A stretch of DNA of 64,000 nt from WHSW01 sp963851045 (GCA_963851045.1 CAWKNC010000001.1:434001-498000); one strand, 5' to 3'. Counted from the first letter of the stretch, positions 7,913 through 18,409 are shown. Numbers and translations: made by a program. Notes: generated by a model from the sequence alone, not told the origin.

Positions 7913-8793
7913 TGCGCTTCGGCCTATTCCTCATGCCGCTGACCGCGGAGGTCGAGACGACTCGCGAGATCCTCGTCAGGGCTGACGAGGATCCGCGGAT
8001 CCACTCGATCTGGTTCGCGGAACCTCACGTGCTCGCTTTCGCGGAGTACAACTCGGTCTTCCCCTACACCGAGGACGGGAAGATGCCCGACGACTACACG
8101 GTTGACGGCGAGATCGACGGGATGCTCGGCCTCGCCTTCGCCGCTGCGTTGACGAAGAGGGCGCGGCTGGGGATCGGAGTCTGCGTCGTGCCGCAGCATC
8201 AGCCGGTGACGGTGGCCAAGGCCGTCACGACCCTCGATGTGCTCTCGGGCGGGCGCTTCGATTTCGGCGTCGGGATCGGATGGCTGGAGGAGGAGTTCCG
8301 AGCGGTGGGCGCTTCGTTCGAGGGCCGAGCGGCGCGGACCTCCTCGCACCTGGAGGTGATGCGGACGCTCTGGTCGGAGTCCGGCGAGGGGGTGGAGGAC
8401 CTGCCGCCGGATATAGCGGGCGCCGTTCAGGAGCCGTACCCGATCCAGCAGCCGCATCCGCCGATCTACTTCGGCGGCAACAGCAAGCCGGCCATGCGCC
8501 GGGTGGCGTCGCTTGGCCAGGGTTGGCTGCCATGGGAGCTGACCCCTGAGGAGGCGGCGGAGAAGATCGCGACGCTGACCGAGTTGCTCTCCGAGCGCGG
8601 CCGCGAGCGCAGCGAAATCATGGTGACTGTCGCGACCGAGGCGCCGCTGGCGGAGATCGACTTCGCCGCGTACGCGGCCTCCGGCATCGACCAGCTGATC
8701 AGCGTGATCCAGCCCAAGAGCTCGACGGACGAGGTCGATCAGCTCTTCGACCGGATCGAATCGGCCCTTACCGCGGTGGCGGCAGCGGTGTGA
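7912..8793 (+). CDS. LLM-class F420/FMN-dependent oxidoreductase
   Basis: A 293-residue luciferase-like TIM-barrel monooxygenase. Typical features are MRFGLFLMP at the N-terminus, TLDVLSGGRFDFGVGIGW near 108-125 and PPIYFGGNS near 185. Such enzymes use reduced FMN or F420 for monooxygenation or hydride transfer on small organic substrates. The ATG overlaps the amiE stop by one base (TGATG), so it is translationally coupled. In the operon it could perform the oxygenase step that feeds the amidase, but classical arginine monooxygenase is a different (amine oxidase) family. Confidence 0.85.
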   Translation: MRFGLFLMPLTAEVETTREILVRADEDPRIHSIWFAEPHVLAFAEYNSVFPYTEDGKMPDDYTVDGEIDGMLGLAFAAALTKRARLGIGVCVVPQHQPVTVAKAVTTLDVLSGGRFDFGVGIGWLEEEFRAVGASFEGRAARTSSHLEVMRTLWSESGEGVEDLPPDIAGAVQEPYPIQQPHPPIYFGGNSKPAMRRVASLGQGWLPWELTPEEAAEKIATLTELLSERGRERSEIMVTVATEAPLAEIDFAAYAASGIDQLISVIQPKSSTDEVDQLFDRIESALTAVAAAV

Positions 8794-9644
8794 GTCTGCC
8801 CTCCACCGCATGCGAGGTGGTCGCCGCCGGGCTCGACCATCCGGAATGTCTCGTCGTCGGCGAGGACTCTGTTCTCTACTGCGGCGGGGAGGCGGGCCAG
8901 ATCTATCGCGTGGCCGGAGACGGCGCGGAGCCGGAACAGATCGCGACCGTCGCGGGCGAGTGCGGCGGGATCACGCTCGACGGCGACGGCAATCTCTACG
9001 AGTGCAACATGAGCCGGGTGGTCAACCGGATCACGCCCGCGGGCGAGGTCGAGGTCTACTCAGACGGCACCGACGACCTGCCGATGGTCGTCCCCAACTT
9101 CCCCGTCTTCGATGACGCCGGCAATCTGTTTGTCTCCGACTCCGGCGACTGGGAGCTCTGCAACGGACGCATCTACGTGATTCGGCCCTCCGGCGAGACC
9201 GAGCTCGCCTTTCCTGACTACCTCGCCTTCCCCAACGGGATGGCGTTAGACCGCGAGGCGGGCTGGCTTTACATCGCGCAGTCGAGCGTCCGCAATGTGA
9301 TCCGCCTGCGCGTGGTCGACGGCGAGATCCAAGGCCGTCCCGAGATCTACGCGTCGCTGCCGAAGTACGCGGTTCCGGACGGTTTGGCGCTGTCGGAGGC
9401 TCGCAACCTCTATGTCTCCTACTACGAGCCAAGCGCGATCCTCATCGTGAAGCCGGATCGGTCGGTCGAAGTCCTGATCGAGGAGGCGGTCCACGGCCTG
9501 TTCAACCGGCCGACAAACATCGCCTTCGCACGCGAGCCCGGTCGCCTGTACTACGCGAACTACGGCGGCTTCGAGCTCGGAGCACTGCCTGTGTCCGAGC
9601 CGGGGATGGCTCTGGCGCATCCGAAGCTTGGGGAGCTGGCATGA
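8790..9644 (+). CDS. SMP-30/gluconolactonase/LRE family protein
   Basis: A 284-residue six-bladed propeller protein of the lactonase family. The expected divalent-metal ligand regions are visible: HPECLV near residue 17, FPNGMALD near 149 and VPDGLALS near 194. It has no signal peptide, so it is cytoplasmic. It starts with GTG in a 4-bp GTGA overlap with the monooxygenase gene and itself overlaps the aminotransferase start by four bases. A lactonase would open a cyclic ester made during oxidation of the substrate. Confidence 0.85.
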   Translation: MSLPSTACEVVAAGLDHPECLVVGEDSVLYCGGEAGQIYRVAGDGAEPEQIATVAGECGGITLDGDGNLYECNMSRVVNRITPAGEVEVYSDGTDDLPMVVPNFPVFDDAGNLFVSDSGDWELCNGRIYVIRPSGETELAFPDYLAFPNGMALDREAGWLYIAQSSVRNVIRLRVVDGEIQGRPEIYASLPKYAVPDGLALSEARNLYVSYYEPSAILIVKPDRSVEVLIEEAVHGLFNRPTNIAFAREPGRLYYANYGGFELGALPVSEPGMALAHPKLGELA

Positions 9645-11005
9645 TCGTCCCCCAGACGTCCTCGATCGCCGAGGAGTTCGCGCTTGCGAATCCCCGGTCG
9701 CGCGAGCTGTACGAGCGTCAAGGGGCACTCGTCCCGGGCGGTGTCACCCACTCGACGCGCCATTTTCAGCCCTTCCCGCTTTTCATCGAGAGCTGTCGCG
9801 GCTCGAGCAAGTGGGACGTTGACGGCCACGAGTACATCGACTATTGGGTGGGCCACGGCACGTTCCTGCTCGGCCACGCGCACCCGGTGGTCAACGAGGC
9901 GATCGCCGAGCAGCTCGCCGACGGTTTGCACGCGGGCGGCGAGACCGAGCTCGGCCTCCGCTGGGCGGAGGCGGTCTGCGAGCTGGTCCCATCCGCCGAG
10001 GCCGTGCGCTTCACGTCGTCCGGGGGCGAAGCGACTCAGCTCGCGCTGCGCGCTGCGCGGGCACACACCGGCCGCTCCAAGGTGGTCAAGTTCCGCCACC
10101 ACTTCCACGGCTGGCACGACGCGGTCGCGACCGGGATCTCGCCGCCGTGGGACCTGCCGATGGCGCCGGGCATCTCGCCCGGGACGCTCACCGACACGCT
10201 CGTCCTGCCGCAAAACGACATCGGCGCGGTGCGAGCGGCGCTCGACCAGGGCGACATCGCGGCCGTAATCCTCGAGCCCGGGGGCGGCTTCTCCGACACG
10301 GTCCCGACCGAGTTCGGATACCTCGCCGAGTTGCGCGAGGCGACCCGCGCCGCCGGGACGGTCCTGATCTTCGACGAGGTGATCACGGGCTTTCGCTACG
10401 CGGTCGGCGGAGTGCAGGAGTACACGGGTATCACTCCCGACCTGACGACGCTCGGCAAGGTCGTGGCCGGCGGCGTCCCCGCCGGGGCGCTCGTCGGCCA
10501 ACGCGAGGTCATGGAGGTCTTCGGGAGCACCGGGGACCCGGAGCGCGACCGGCGTGAGCGCATCCCCCACTACGGGACCTGGAACGCGATGCCCCTCGCA
10601 GCGGCTGCCGGGGTCGCGGCCCTCGGCGTGGTCGCCGACGGCGAGCCGACCCGGGTCGCCAACCAGCGCTCCGCTCAGCTTGTTGACGGCCTCAACGAGG
10701 TGTTCAAGAGCTCCGGGCTGGAGGCGGTCGCCTACGCCCGCAGCTCGATCTGGAAGACATATTTGGGCGAGCGCCCGAAGTTGCTCGACGGCGACCTCTC
10801 CGATGCGGCGGCCGATGGAGAGCGACTAGCCCAGGGGTGGGGACCCATCGGCGACTCGCTGCGCCACGCCCTACTGCTCGACGGGTTCGACGTGATGCGT
10901 ACGCAGGGCTTTACTTCCGCGGCACATACCGAGGATGAGATCGCCGCGACGGTCGAGGCGTTCGGGCGCGCGATCGAGCGGCTCCGGGCCGCAGGTCAAC
11001 TTTGA
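9641..11005 (+). CDS. class III aminotransferase (glutamate-1-semialdehyde mutase-like)
   Basis: A 454-residue PLP enzyme of fold type I, class III. It has the substrate-loop motif GGVTHSTRHF near 30-39, the cofactor-phosphate region SSGGEATQLALRAAR near 127-141, IFDEVITGFR near 246 and the Schiff-base lysine in TLGKVVAGG. Overall it looks like the HemL-type subgroup, but many catabolic omega-aminotransferases share this architecture and the gene sits in a catabolic operon without heme genes. It could convert an omega-amino acid to its semialdehyde for the AldA-like dehydrogenase at the operon end. Confidence 0.88.
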   Translation: MIVPQTSSIAEEFALANPRSRELYERQGALVPGGVTHSTRHFQPFPLFIESCRGSSKWDVDGHEYIDYWVGHGTFLLGHAHPVVNEAIAEQLADGLHAGGETELGLRWAEAVCELVPSAEAVRFTSSGGEATQLALRAARAHTGRSKVVKFRHHFHGWHDAVATGISPPWDLPMAPGISPGTLTDTLVLPQNDIGAVRAALDQGDIAAVILEPGGGFSDTVPTEFGYLAELREATRAAGTVLIFDEVITGFRYAVGGVQEYTGITPDLTTLGKVVAGGVPAGALVGQREVMEVFGSTGDPERDRRERIPHYGTWNAMPLAAAAGVAALGVVADGEPTRVANQRSAQLVDGLNEVFKSSGLEAVAYARSSIWKTYLGERPKLLDGDLSDAAADGERLAQGWGPIGDSLRHALLLDGFDVMRTQGFTSAAHTEDEIAATVEAFGRAIERLRAAGQL

Positions 11006-11015
11006 GGACTGGGCC

Positions 11016-11996
11016 GTGGTAGGGCATCTGCTGCTGCGTCGCACGCTGCTCGGCCTGCTGACCCTCTTCCTCGTCTCGATCCTCGTCTTCTTTTCCACTC
11101 AGGTGCTGCCTGGCAATGCGGCCACCGCAGTTCTGGGGCAATCGGCGACGCCGTCGCGCGTAGCCGTGCTCGAAGAGCAGCTCGACTTGAACCGCCCCGT
11201 CGTCGAGCAGTACGCCTCCTGGCTCGGGGGGCTCGTGACCGGTGATCTGGGCCAATCGCTCAGCGGGAGCACCCTCACGGGATCGGAGGGCCGGCCGGTC
11301 TGGGACCTGATCTCGCCGAAGCTCGTCAACTCGGCGATTCTGATCTTTCTCGCTGGGGTGATCGGCAGCCTGCTCGGCGTGGCCCTCGGAATCCTCGCGA
11401 CGCTTCGGCGCGACAGTTGGTTCGACCGGATCACCTCGGCAGGCGCCCTGACCGTTACCGCTCTGCCCGAGTTCATCATCGCCGTCGGGCTCGTGATCCT
11501 GTTCGCAACCGGCGGTTTTCAGATCCTGCCCGCGGTGTCCACACTCGAGCCAGGCACCTACGCGTGGAGTCACCCGGACCTGCTGGTGCTCCCGGTGGCG
11601 ACGCTCGTGATCGTGATCGTTCCGTACATCTTTCGAATGACCCGGGCATCGATGGCCGAGGCGCTCGAGTCCGACTACGTAGAGATGGCGAAGCTCAAAG
11701 GCCTTGCCACCTGGCGGGTCAATCTCCTACACGCCGTGCCCAACATCATCCCGCCGGTGATTCAGGTGATCGGGCTCAACTTTCTCTATCTCGCAGGCGG
11801 GATCGTCTTGGTCGAGGTTGTCTTCGACTACCCGGGGATCGGACAGGGCCTTGTCAACGCCGTCTCACAGAGAGACATCCCGGTAATCCAGGTGATCGTC
11901 ATCATCCTCGCCGCGTTCTACGTGGTGATCAACGTCATCACCGACGTCATCGCGCTGCTCGCATCGCCGCGTCGAAGGCTTGCCAGCGGCCGATGA
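11016..11996 (+). CDS. ABC importer permease, DppB/OppB type
   Basis: A 326-residue inner-membrane permease with an N-terminal transmembrane helix (LLLRRTLLGLLTLFLV), a periplasmic loop containing GDLGQSL and five further hydrophobic helices. The cytoplasmic coupling loop contains the EAA-type motif YVEMAKLKGLATWRV. The GTG at 11016 is chosen because GAGGA lies seven bases upstream and the family N-terminus starts there. It overlaps the next permease by four bases. Confidence 0.92.
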   Translation: MVGHLLLRRTLLGLLTLFLVSILVFFSTQVLPGNAATAVLGQSATPSRVAVLEEQLDLNRPVVEQYASWLGGLVTGDLGQSLSGSTLTGSEGRPVWDLISPKLVNSAILIFLAGVIGSLLGVALGILATLRRDSWFDRITSAGALTVTALPEFIIAVGLVILFATGGFQILPAVSTLEPGTYAWSHPDLLVLPVATLVIVIVPYIFRMTRASMAEALESDYVEMAKLKGLATWRVNLLHAVPNIIPPVIQVIGLNFLYLAGGIVLVEVVFDYPGIGQGLVNAVSQRDIPVIQVIVIILAAFYVVINVITDVIALLASPRRRLASGR

Positions 11997-12915
11997 CGGC
12001 GCCAGCAACAAGCCGCCGCGCCGCCCTCCGCCACTCTGGCGCGGTCGCGACCCTGTGGACCGCGGCGAAGACGCCGCGCGGGGCGATCGGTCTGGCACTG
12101 ACCATGTTCGTGATCCTCGTCGCGGCGATCGGCCCGCTCGTTGCTCCGTACTCGGGGCAGGAATTCGTCACGACGCCCTACGCCCCGCCGGGAGTCAACC
12201 CCCCGTTCGGCGGCGACGCGCTCGGACGCGACGTGCTCTCGCGAGTGCTGGAGGGCGGCTGGACGCTCCTACCCGTCGCGTTCGCGGCAACCGTCTTCGG
12301 TGTGGTCCTGGGCGCCGCCGCGGGCATCTCCGCCGCCTACCTCAGGGGCAGGGCTGACGGAGTGATCATGCGCAGCGTCGACGTGCTCCTGGCGTTCCCG
12401 CAGCTTGTACTCGTCCTGCTGTTGCTGAGCATAGTCGGACCGAAGCTCTGGCTCATCATCGTCGCCGTCGGCCTCGCCCACGCACCACAGGTGGCGCGGG
12501 TGTTACGAGCGGCGACGCTCGATGTCGCGGAGCGCGACTACGTGAAAGCGATCGAGCTGCAGGGCGTGCGCCCGGTCAAGGTGATGTCGAGGGAAATCCT
12601 GCCGAACCTGACCACGCCTCTGATGGTGGAGTCCGGTTTGCGTCTCACCTATTCGATCGTGATCATCGCCGGACTCGCATTTCTGGGTTTCGGCCTCTCC
12701 CCGGACACTCCCAACTGGGGAACGATGGTCAACGAGAACCGGCTCGGACTGGAGACCAACCCGTGGGCCGTGATCATTCCCGGGCTGTTGATCGTGCTCT
12801 TTTCGATCGGGACGAACACATTCACGGACGCGATCGCGCGGGTGACGATCGGAGTCGAGCGTCGTCCGCAAGAGCTCGCGGCCGAGCTCGACGACGAGTC
12901 GTGGGTCGAGACGGT

Positions 12916-12919
<4 letters not shown>
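11993..12919 (+). CDS. ABC importer permease, DppC/OppC type
   Basis: A 308-residue second permease. A cytoplasmic N-terminus precedes the first helix (GLALTMFVILVAAIGPLV), followed by the family hallmark FGGDALGRDVLSRVLEG. The EAA loop reads RDYVKAIELQGVRPVKVM and the C-terminal part contains FLGFGLSPDTPNWGTM. Start and stop both overlap neighbours by four bases (ATGA). It pairs with the DppB-like permease to form the channel for the substrate bound by the family-5 lipoprotein. Confidence 0.92.
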
Positions 12920-14715
<1,796 letters not shown>

Positions 14716-14725
14716 GGAGCATCAC

Positions 14726-16159
14726 GTGAAGGACTACGACAACTTCATCGACGGGCGGTCGGTCGCCTCAACCGGCGAGCGCATCGAGGTCTCGAACCCG
14801 TCGACCGGGGACGCCTTGTGCACCGTTCCCGATAGCACGACGGCCGACCTCGACGCCGCTTTTGGCGCGGCGAAGGCCGCCCAGCCTGCGTGGGCAGCGC
14901 GGCCGGCGGTCGAACGCGCCGCAGCCCTGCGGGAGATTGCCGCGGCAATCCGCGAAGACGCCGATTCACTCGCCCGCGGAATCGTCGAAGAGCAGGGAAA
15001 GACTCTCGGGCTCGCGGAGGTCGAGGTCGGTTTCACCGCTGACTACATCGACTACATGTCCGAGTGGGCGCGTCGGATCGAGGGGGAGATCCTGCAGAGC
15101 GACCGAGCTCGAGAGACGATCCTCCTCTTCCGCAAGCCAATCGGTGTCATCGGCGGAATTCTGCCATGGAACTTCCCGTTCTTTTTGATCGCCCGCAAGG
15201 CCGCGCCGGCGCTCGTCACGGGCAACTCGATCGTGATCAAGCCGAGCGAGGAAACGCCACGCAACGCGGCGCAATTCTGTGAGCTCCTTGAACGCACGAG
15301 CCTGCCGCCGGGCCTGCTGAACGTGGTTCATGGGCGTGGCGCTTCAGTTGGACACGCCATCGCGTCGTCGCCGGAGATCGGGATGGTCACCTTCACAGGA
15401 AGCGTCGCGACTGGCTCGGCGGTGCTGGCGGCGACCGCTGCAAACATCACGAAGGCCAACCTGGAGCTCGGAGGCAAGGCACCGGCAATCGTCGCGGCCG
15501 ACGCAGATCTCGACGTTGCCGTCGAAGCCGTCAAGGCATCGCGTCTCATCAACAGCGGTCAGGTCTGCAACTGCGTCGAGCGGGTCTACGTCCAAGACAC
15601 GATTGCCGACGAGTTCACCGAGAAGCTCGCCGCGGCGATGAGCGCTGCGACATTCGGCGACCCCGGGGCCGACGAATCCGTCGACTACGGACCGCTGATC
15701 AACGAGGCAGGCTTCGACAAGGTGGACGGCCTGGTCAAGAGCGCGATCGGCGCCGGTGCGACGGCGGTGGTCGGCGGTAGTCGCGGAGAGGGCGACGGCG
15801 GCTTTTTCTACGAGCCGACCGTCGTTGCGGACGCCAGCCAGGAGATGGACATCGTGCGCAACGAGATCTTCGGCCCGGTCGTGCCGTTGGTCAAGTTCGG
15901 CGATCTCGATGAGGCGATCTCGTGGGCAAACGACTCCGAATACGGGCTAACGTCGTCGATCTACACCCGCGATCTGAACGTGGCGTTGAGGGCATGCCAG
16001 GACCTCACGTTCGGCGAGACCTACATCAACCGCGAGAACTTCGAGGCGATGCAGGGATATCACGCCGGCTGGCGCAAGAGCGGAATCGGAGGCGCGGACG
16101 GCAAGCACGGCCTCGCCGAGTTCCTACAGACGCAGGTCGTCTATCTGCAGGGCTATTGA
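14726..16159 (+). CDS. aldA: AldA-type aldehyde dehydrogenase
   Basis: A 477-residue NAD-dependent aldehyde dehydrogenase very close in layout to E. coli AldA (lactaldehyde/glycolaldehyde dehydrogenase). Shared blocks include FTADYIDYMSEWARR, GILPWNFPFFLIARK, the catalytic Glu in LELGGKAP, the catalytic Cys in GQVCNC and the C-terminal NFEAMQGYHAGWRKSGIGG. The GTG at 14726 is preferred because GAGGAG lies at 14714-14719; longer forms would overlap the ATPase gene. AldA enzymes accept several short aldehydes including succinic semialdehyde-like substrates, so both a glycolaldehyde route (from an HpaI cleavage) and an aminotransferase product are possible. It is the last gene of the operon. Confidence 0.9.
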   Translation: MKDYDNFIDGRSVASTGERIEVSNPSTGDALCTVPDSTTADLDAAFGAAKAAQPAWAARPAVERAAALREIAAAIREDADSLARGIVEEQGKTLGLAEVEVGFTADYIDYMSEWARRIEGEILQSDRARETILLFRKPIGVIGGILPWNFPFFLIARKAAPALVTGNSIVIKPSEETPRNAAQFCELLERTSLPPGLLNVVHGRGASVGHAIASSPEIGMVTFTGSVATGSAVLAATAANITKANLELGGKAPAIVAADADLDVAVEAVKASRLINSGQVCNCVERVYVQDTIADEFTEKLAAAMSAATFGDPGADESVDYGPLINEAGFDKVDGLVKSAIGAGATAVVGGSRGEGDGGFFYEPTVVADASQEMDIVRNEIFGPVVPLVKFGDLDEAISWANDSEYGLTSSIYTRDLNVALRACQDLTFGETYINRENFEAMQGYHAGWRKSGIGGADGKHGLAEFLQTQVVYLQGY

Positions 16160-16172
16160 GCCGAGCTACTGT

Positions 16173-16189
16173 AAGCGCAGTCGGCGCTT
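16173..16189 (+). terminator. weak hairpin after aldA
   Basis: AAGCGC (16173-16178) pairs with GCGCTT (16184-16189) over a 5-nt loop, 13 bases after the aldA stop. There is no T-run, so it is at best a weak intrinsic terminator. Confidence 0.3.
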
Positions 16190-16209
16190 CAACAATCTCT
16201 CTCGGAATA

Positions 16210-16722
16210 CTAGGAAACGCTATCGATAATCCGGTCGGCTAAGACGCCCGGGGGTGCGGACCGAATCGCCAATATGGCGTGCTGCAATCTAAGTTCGAGC
16301 CGTCGCGTTCGAACCGAATCGTCCGCCGCGAATCGCATAAAGCCAGCCGTATGCGAGGCGGCGGTCGCAGACTCACGTAGGTCGGAGATCTCTCGCTGGC
16401 CCCACGACTCAGACCTACCTCTCAACAGGATCAACACGTCCATTGAACCCTCGAGCGCCCACCGCGCGCGAGCCATCCCGTCTGCGACATCCGCATGGGC
16501 CGCCGTCACACATACGTCTGCATCACAGGCCCTTGGCCCGACTCGGTTCAGCACTCTATGTCCGATCGTGCCGTAGCCCAGCAACCATCCCAGATCCTCC
16601 CCGACCTGATTTCGGGTACCGAGCGCTAGGACGATTTCATACCGCGAGTCAGGGAGCAACGACTCCGCAACCGCCATGCCGGCATCGCCGACTCCGTCCA
16701 GAATGATCCGTGTCCTGCTCAT
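16210..16722 (-). CDS. DapB-like Rossmann-domain protein, probably truncated
   Basis: A 170-residue protein. The N-terminus is a Rossmann fold (RIILDGVGDAGMAVAESLL) followed by VGEDLGWLLGYGTIGHRVL and CDADVCVTAAHADVADG. This order matches the N-terminal domain of dihydrodipicolinate reductase/diaminopentanoate dehydrogenase-like proteins (about 330-350 residues). The C-terminal catalytic domain is absent: after about residue 125 the match fades into RTRRLELRLQHAILAIRSAP. The ATG at 16722 is chosen for AAGGG six bases upstream. The surrounding DNA is visibly less GC-rich than the operon to the left. It may be a decaying gene rather than a functional protein. Confidence 0.5.
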   Translation of the reverse strand: MSRTRIILDGVGDAGMAVAESLLPDSRYEIVLALGTRNQVGEDLGWLLGYGTIGHRVLNRVGPRACDADVCVTAAHADVADGMARARWALEGSMDVLILLRGRSESWGQREISDLRESATAASHTAGFMRFAADDSVRTRRLELRLQHAILAIRSAPPGVLADRIIDSVS

Positions 16723-16883
16723 GAGAGCCCTTGACAGAGTACGCGCTGAGAGCAACCCGCGCCGATGAGTGTTGCGTGGCTGCGTAGCGTCTCGGCCGGG
16801 GCACCATTGGGCGCTTGTACAGCGCTTTCGTCAGGTCGCCGATGGGTAGAGGCGGTCCTCAGACGAGAAAGCCACACCGCTGA

Positions 16884-16912
16884 GCCCAATGGATCCCAGT
16901 GTTCCACTGCCG
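16884..16912. repeat. direct repeat copy 1 (pair with 18241-18268)
   Basis: Starts GCCCAATGGATCCCAGTG. The copy at 18241 matches it over 28-29 bases with one deleted C and one A/G change. Homology stops abruptly on both sides. The two copies lie 1.3 kb apart in direct orientation and flank the O-methyltransferase gene. Confidence 0.6.
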
Positions 16913-16948
16913 CCTTCGAGCGAGAGCGACGGGTACGTGATCGCCGCG

Positions 16949-17974
16949 CTACTTGTGCGCGACAGCGGCGCTCGTGGGACCGGCGAGTGGCACGACTTCT
17001 GTCTCTTTGAATCCGGCCTCTTGACACCAGCCGGCGAAGTCGCTGCCTGTGAAGTCGAACCCATCCCCGAACTCGATCAGCATGTTGAGCGACATCAACA
17101 GGCCGAACGCGTTCTCGCGGCGCGCGTCGTCGATGATGTTCTCGATGGCGATGAACGCGCCCCCCTCAGGCAGCGCGTCGTAGGCGGCCCTGATCAGGTC
17201 CTTCTTCTTCTCCAGATTCCAGTCGTGGAGGATCAGCCCCATGGTGATGACGTCAGCGCCGGGTAGGGGATCGGCGAAGAAGTCACCGGCGACAGCCTCG
17301 ACGCGGTCGCTCAGCCCGGCCGCCTCGATCCTGCGGGTGGCGATCGGCTCGACAACCGGCAGGTCGAAGCTCGTGCAGCGCAGGTGCGGGTGGCGATTGG
17401 CCACAATGACCGAGAGCTGGCCGGTGGCACCGCCCACGTCGCAAAGCGTCTGATACTTCGAGAAATCGAACTTCTCCGCCAGCGCCATGAACGGGCCCGC
17501 GGAGATCCCCGCCATCGCGTTCATGAACTGCTCGAGCCTGGCCTCGTCGCTGTAGATCTCGTCGAACGTCGCCGTGGCCGCGTGCTCGACCTCGTTCTGC
17601 GGCTCGCCGGTCTTCAGGGCCTCGGTGAGATCGCCCCAGAATCCATAGAGACGCGCGTTTGCCATCTCGAGGATCCCGCCGGCGTAAGCGGGGCTCGCCT
17701 TGTCGAGAAAGACCGCCCCAGCCTCGTTGTTGCGATACAGCCCGCCGCTGCCATCACCCTCGCGATCGAGGAGCCCAAGGGCAACGAGCGCATCGGGGAA
17801 GTCCGGGATTGCGCGGGAGTGGAGACCGAGGGTCTCGGCGAGTTGTTCGCCGGTCATCCCCTCGCTGCCGAGTTTGGTGAACAGCTCGAGCTCGACCGCG
17901 GAGAGCAGGGTCTTTGATCCGAAAAACCCCATACCGACCTGCATGATGTGCGAAGGATCGACTTGTGTGGACAC
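16949..17974 (-). CDS. SAM-dependent O-methyltransferase (acetylserotonin/plant-OMT-like)
   Basis: A 341-residue methyltransferase. The N-terminal winged-helix dimerisation domain contains SAVELELFTKLGSEGMTGEQ and the C-terminal Rossmann domain contains the SAM loop CDVGGATGQLS. The family's catalytic-base region is present as LILHDWN. Such enzymes methylate phenolic or other hydroxyls of small secondary metabolites. Start is uncertain: GTG at 17974 follows GGGGAAAG closely and gives the usual family N-terminus, whereas an in-frame ATG at 18034 adds 20 residues without homology. No biosynthetic neighbours identify the substrate. It sits between the two copies of a short direct repeat, in the accessory stretch. 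Confidence 0.8.
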   Translation of the reverse strand: MSTQVDPSHIMQVGMGFFGSKTLLSAVELELFTKLGSEGMTGEQLAETLGLHSRAIPDFPDALVALGLLDREGDGSGGLYRNNEAGAVFLDKASPAYAGGILEMANARLYGFWGDLTEALKTGEPQNEVEHAATATFDEIYSDEARLEQFMNAMAGISAGPFMALAEKFDFSKYQTLCDVGGATGQLSVIVANRHPHLRCTSFDLPVVEPIATRRIEAAGLSDRVEAVAGDFFADPLPGADVITMGLILHDWNLEKKKDLIRAAYDALPEGGAFIAIENIIDDARRENAFGLLMSLNMLIEFGDGFDFTGSDFAGWCQEAGFKETEVVPLAGPTSAAVAHK

Positions 17975-18128
17975 TCTTTCCCCGGCTTTCGGTACTCCAG
18001 TGCGTACCGTATCCAGGTGGCCCGGTGAGCGCAAATCTCAGCCCGGATCGAAGCCGCTGGACGGAGCGGCGGTGTTCCCTCGTCTTTGGCGCGCGCACCG
18101 AACGACACACCCTGCCGTTAGCAGGTCG

Positions 18129-18162
18129 TTCTCTGATGTAGCTAGCCGGGCTCCCACCCGCG
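18129..18162. repeat. partial copy of a tRNA-Ala 3' end (att-like)
   Basis: This stretch matches the region around the 3' end of tRNA-Ala(CGC) at 20737-20770 at 29 of 34 positions, with 14 consecutive identical bases (AGCTAGCCGGGCTC). The match covers the acceptor and T-arm and also eight bases outside the tRNA gene, then ends; the anticodon and D arms are absent. Orientation is direct. The 2.6-kb interval between the copies holds only the nine-repeat secreted protein gene. This is the arrangement left by tRNA-targeted integration, though no integrase is present. Confidence 0.5.
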
Positions 18163-18184
18163 CTGCCTCGGATCCAGCCGCGGC

Positions 18185-18218
18185 GGATGCCGTGGATGGG
18201 TGCGGATGTCGGTGGATG
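18185..18218. repeat. four phased GGATG direct repeats
   Basis: GGATG occurs at 18185, 18194, 18204 and 18214, i.e. every 9-10 bp, on one face of the helix. Two of the copies extend to GTGGATG. This resembles binding sites for regulators that bind direct repeats, upstream of the secreted repeat protein gene. No regulator can be named. Confidence 0.4.
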
Positions 18219-18219
18219 T

Positions 18220-18244
18220 GGGCACTAGAACGTGTCTAGTGCCC
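18220..18244. promoter_or_regulatory. perfect 10-bp hairpin/dyad
   Basis: GGGCACTAGA (18220-18229) and TCTAGTGCCC (18235-18244) are perfectly complementary around a 5-base loop. There is no T-run on either side. It lies between the divergent O-methyltransferase and repeat-protein genes, directly after the phased GGATG array and overlapping the start of the 18241 direct repeat, so an operator or recombination site is as likely as a terminator. Confidence 0.45.
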
Positions 18245-18268
18245 AATGGATCCAGTGTTCCGCTGCCG
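18241..18268. repeat. direct repeat copy 2 (pair with 16884-16912)
   Basis: Starts GCCCAATGGATCCAGTG. It is the second copy of the short repeat that flanks the O-methyltransferase gene, and its first four bases form the end of the 10-bp hairpin. The 375-bp gap 18035-18409 therefore contains the tRNA-end copy, the GGATG array, the hairpin, this repeat and a weak promoter candidate. Confidence 0.6.
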
Positions 18269-18359
18269 GTTGCACGGGAAGGAAGCACTTTGGCGGGGCT
18301 GTCGGAAACGGCGTGACGGCTCGCATCTCGTGTAGTGATCGCGTTTCGGCCACCTCGAC

Positions 18360-18387
18360 TTGAATCGGTCGGGTCAGCGGTTAGGGT
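18360..18387 (+). promoter_or_regulatory. weak promoter candidate for the nine-repeat protein gene
   Basis: TTGAAT (18360-18365) and TAGGGT (18382-18387) are 16 bp apart, about 25 bp before the start codon. The -10 match is poor. Confidence 0.25.
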
Positions 18388-18409
18388 GACGAGGAGGAGA
18401 AACAGGGGC

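Noticed and set aside
16723..16948. Short plus-strand frames between the DapB-like and O-methyltransferase genes
   Set aside because: There is no ribosome site or recognisable product. Apart from the direct repeat copy at 16884, I see nothing there.
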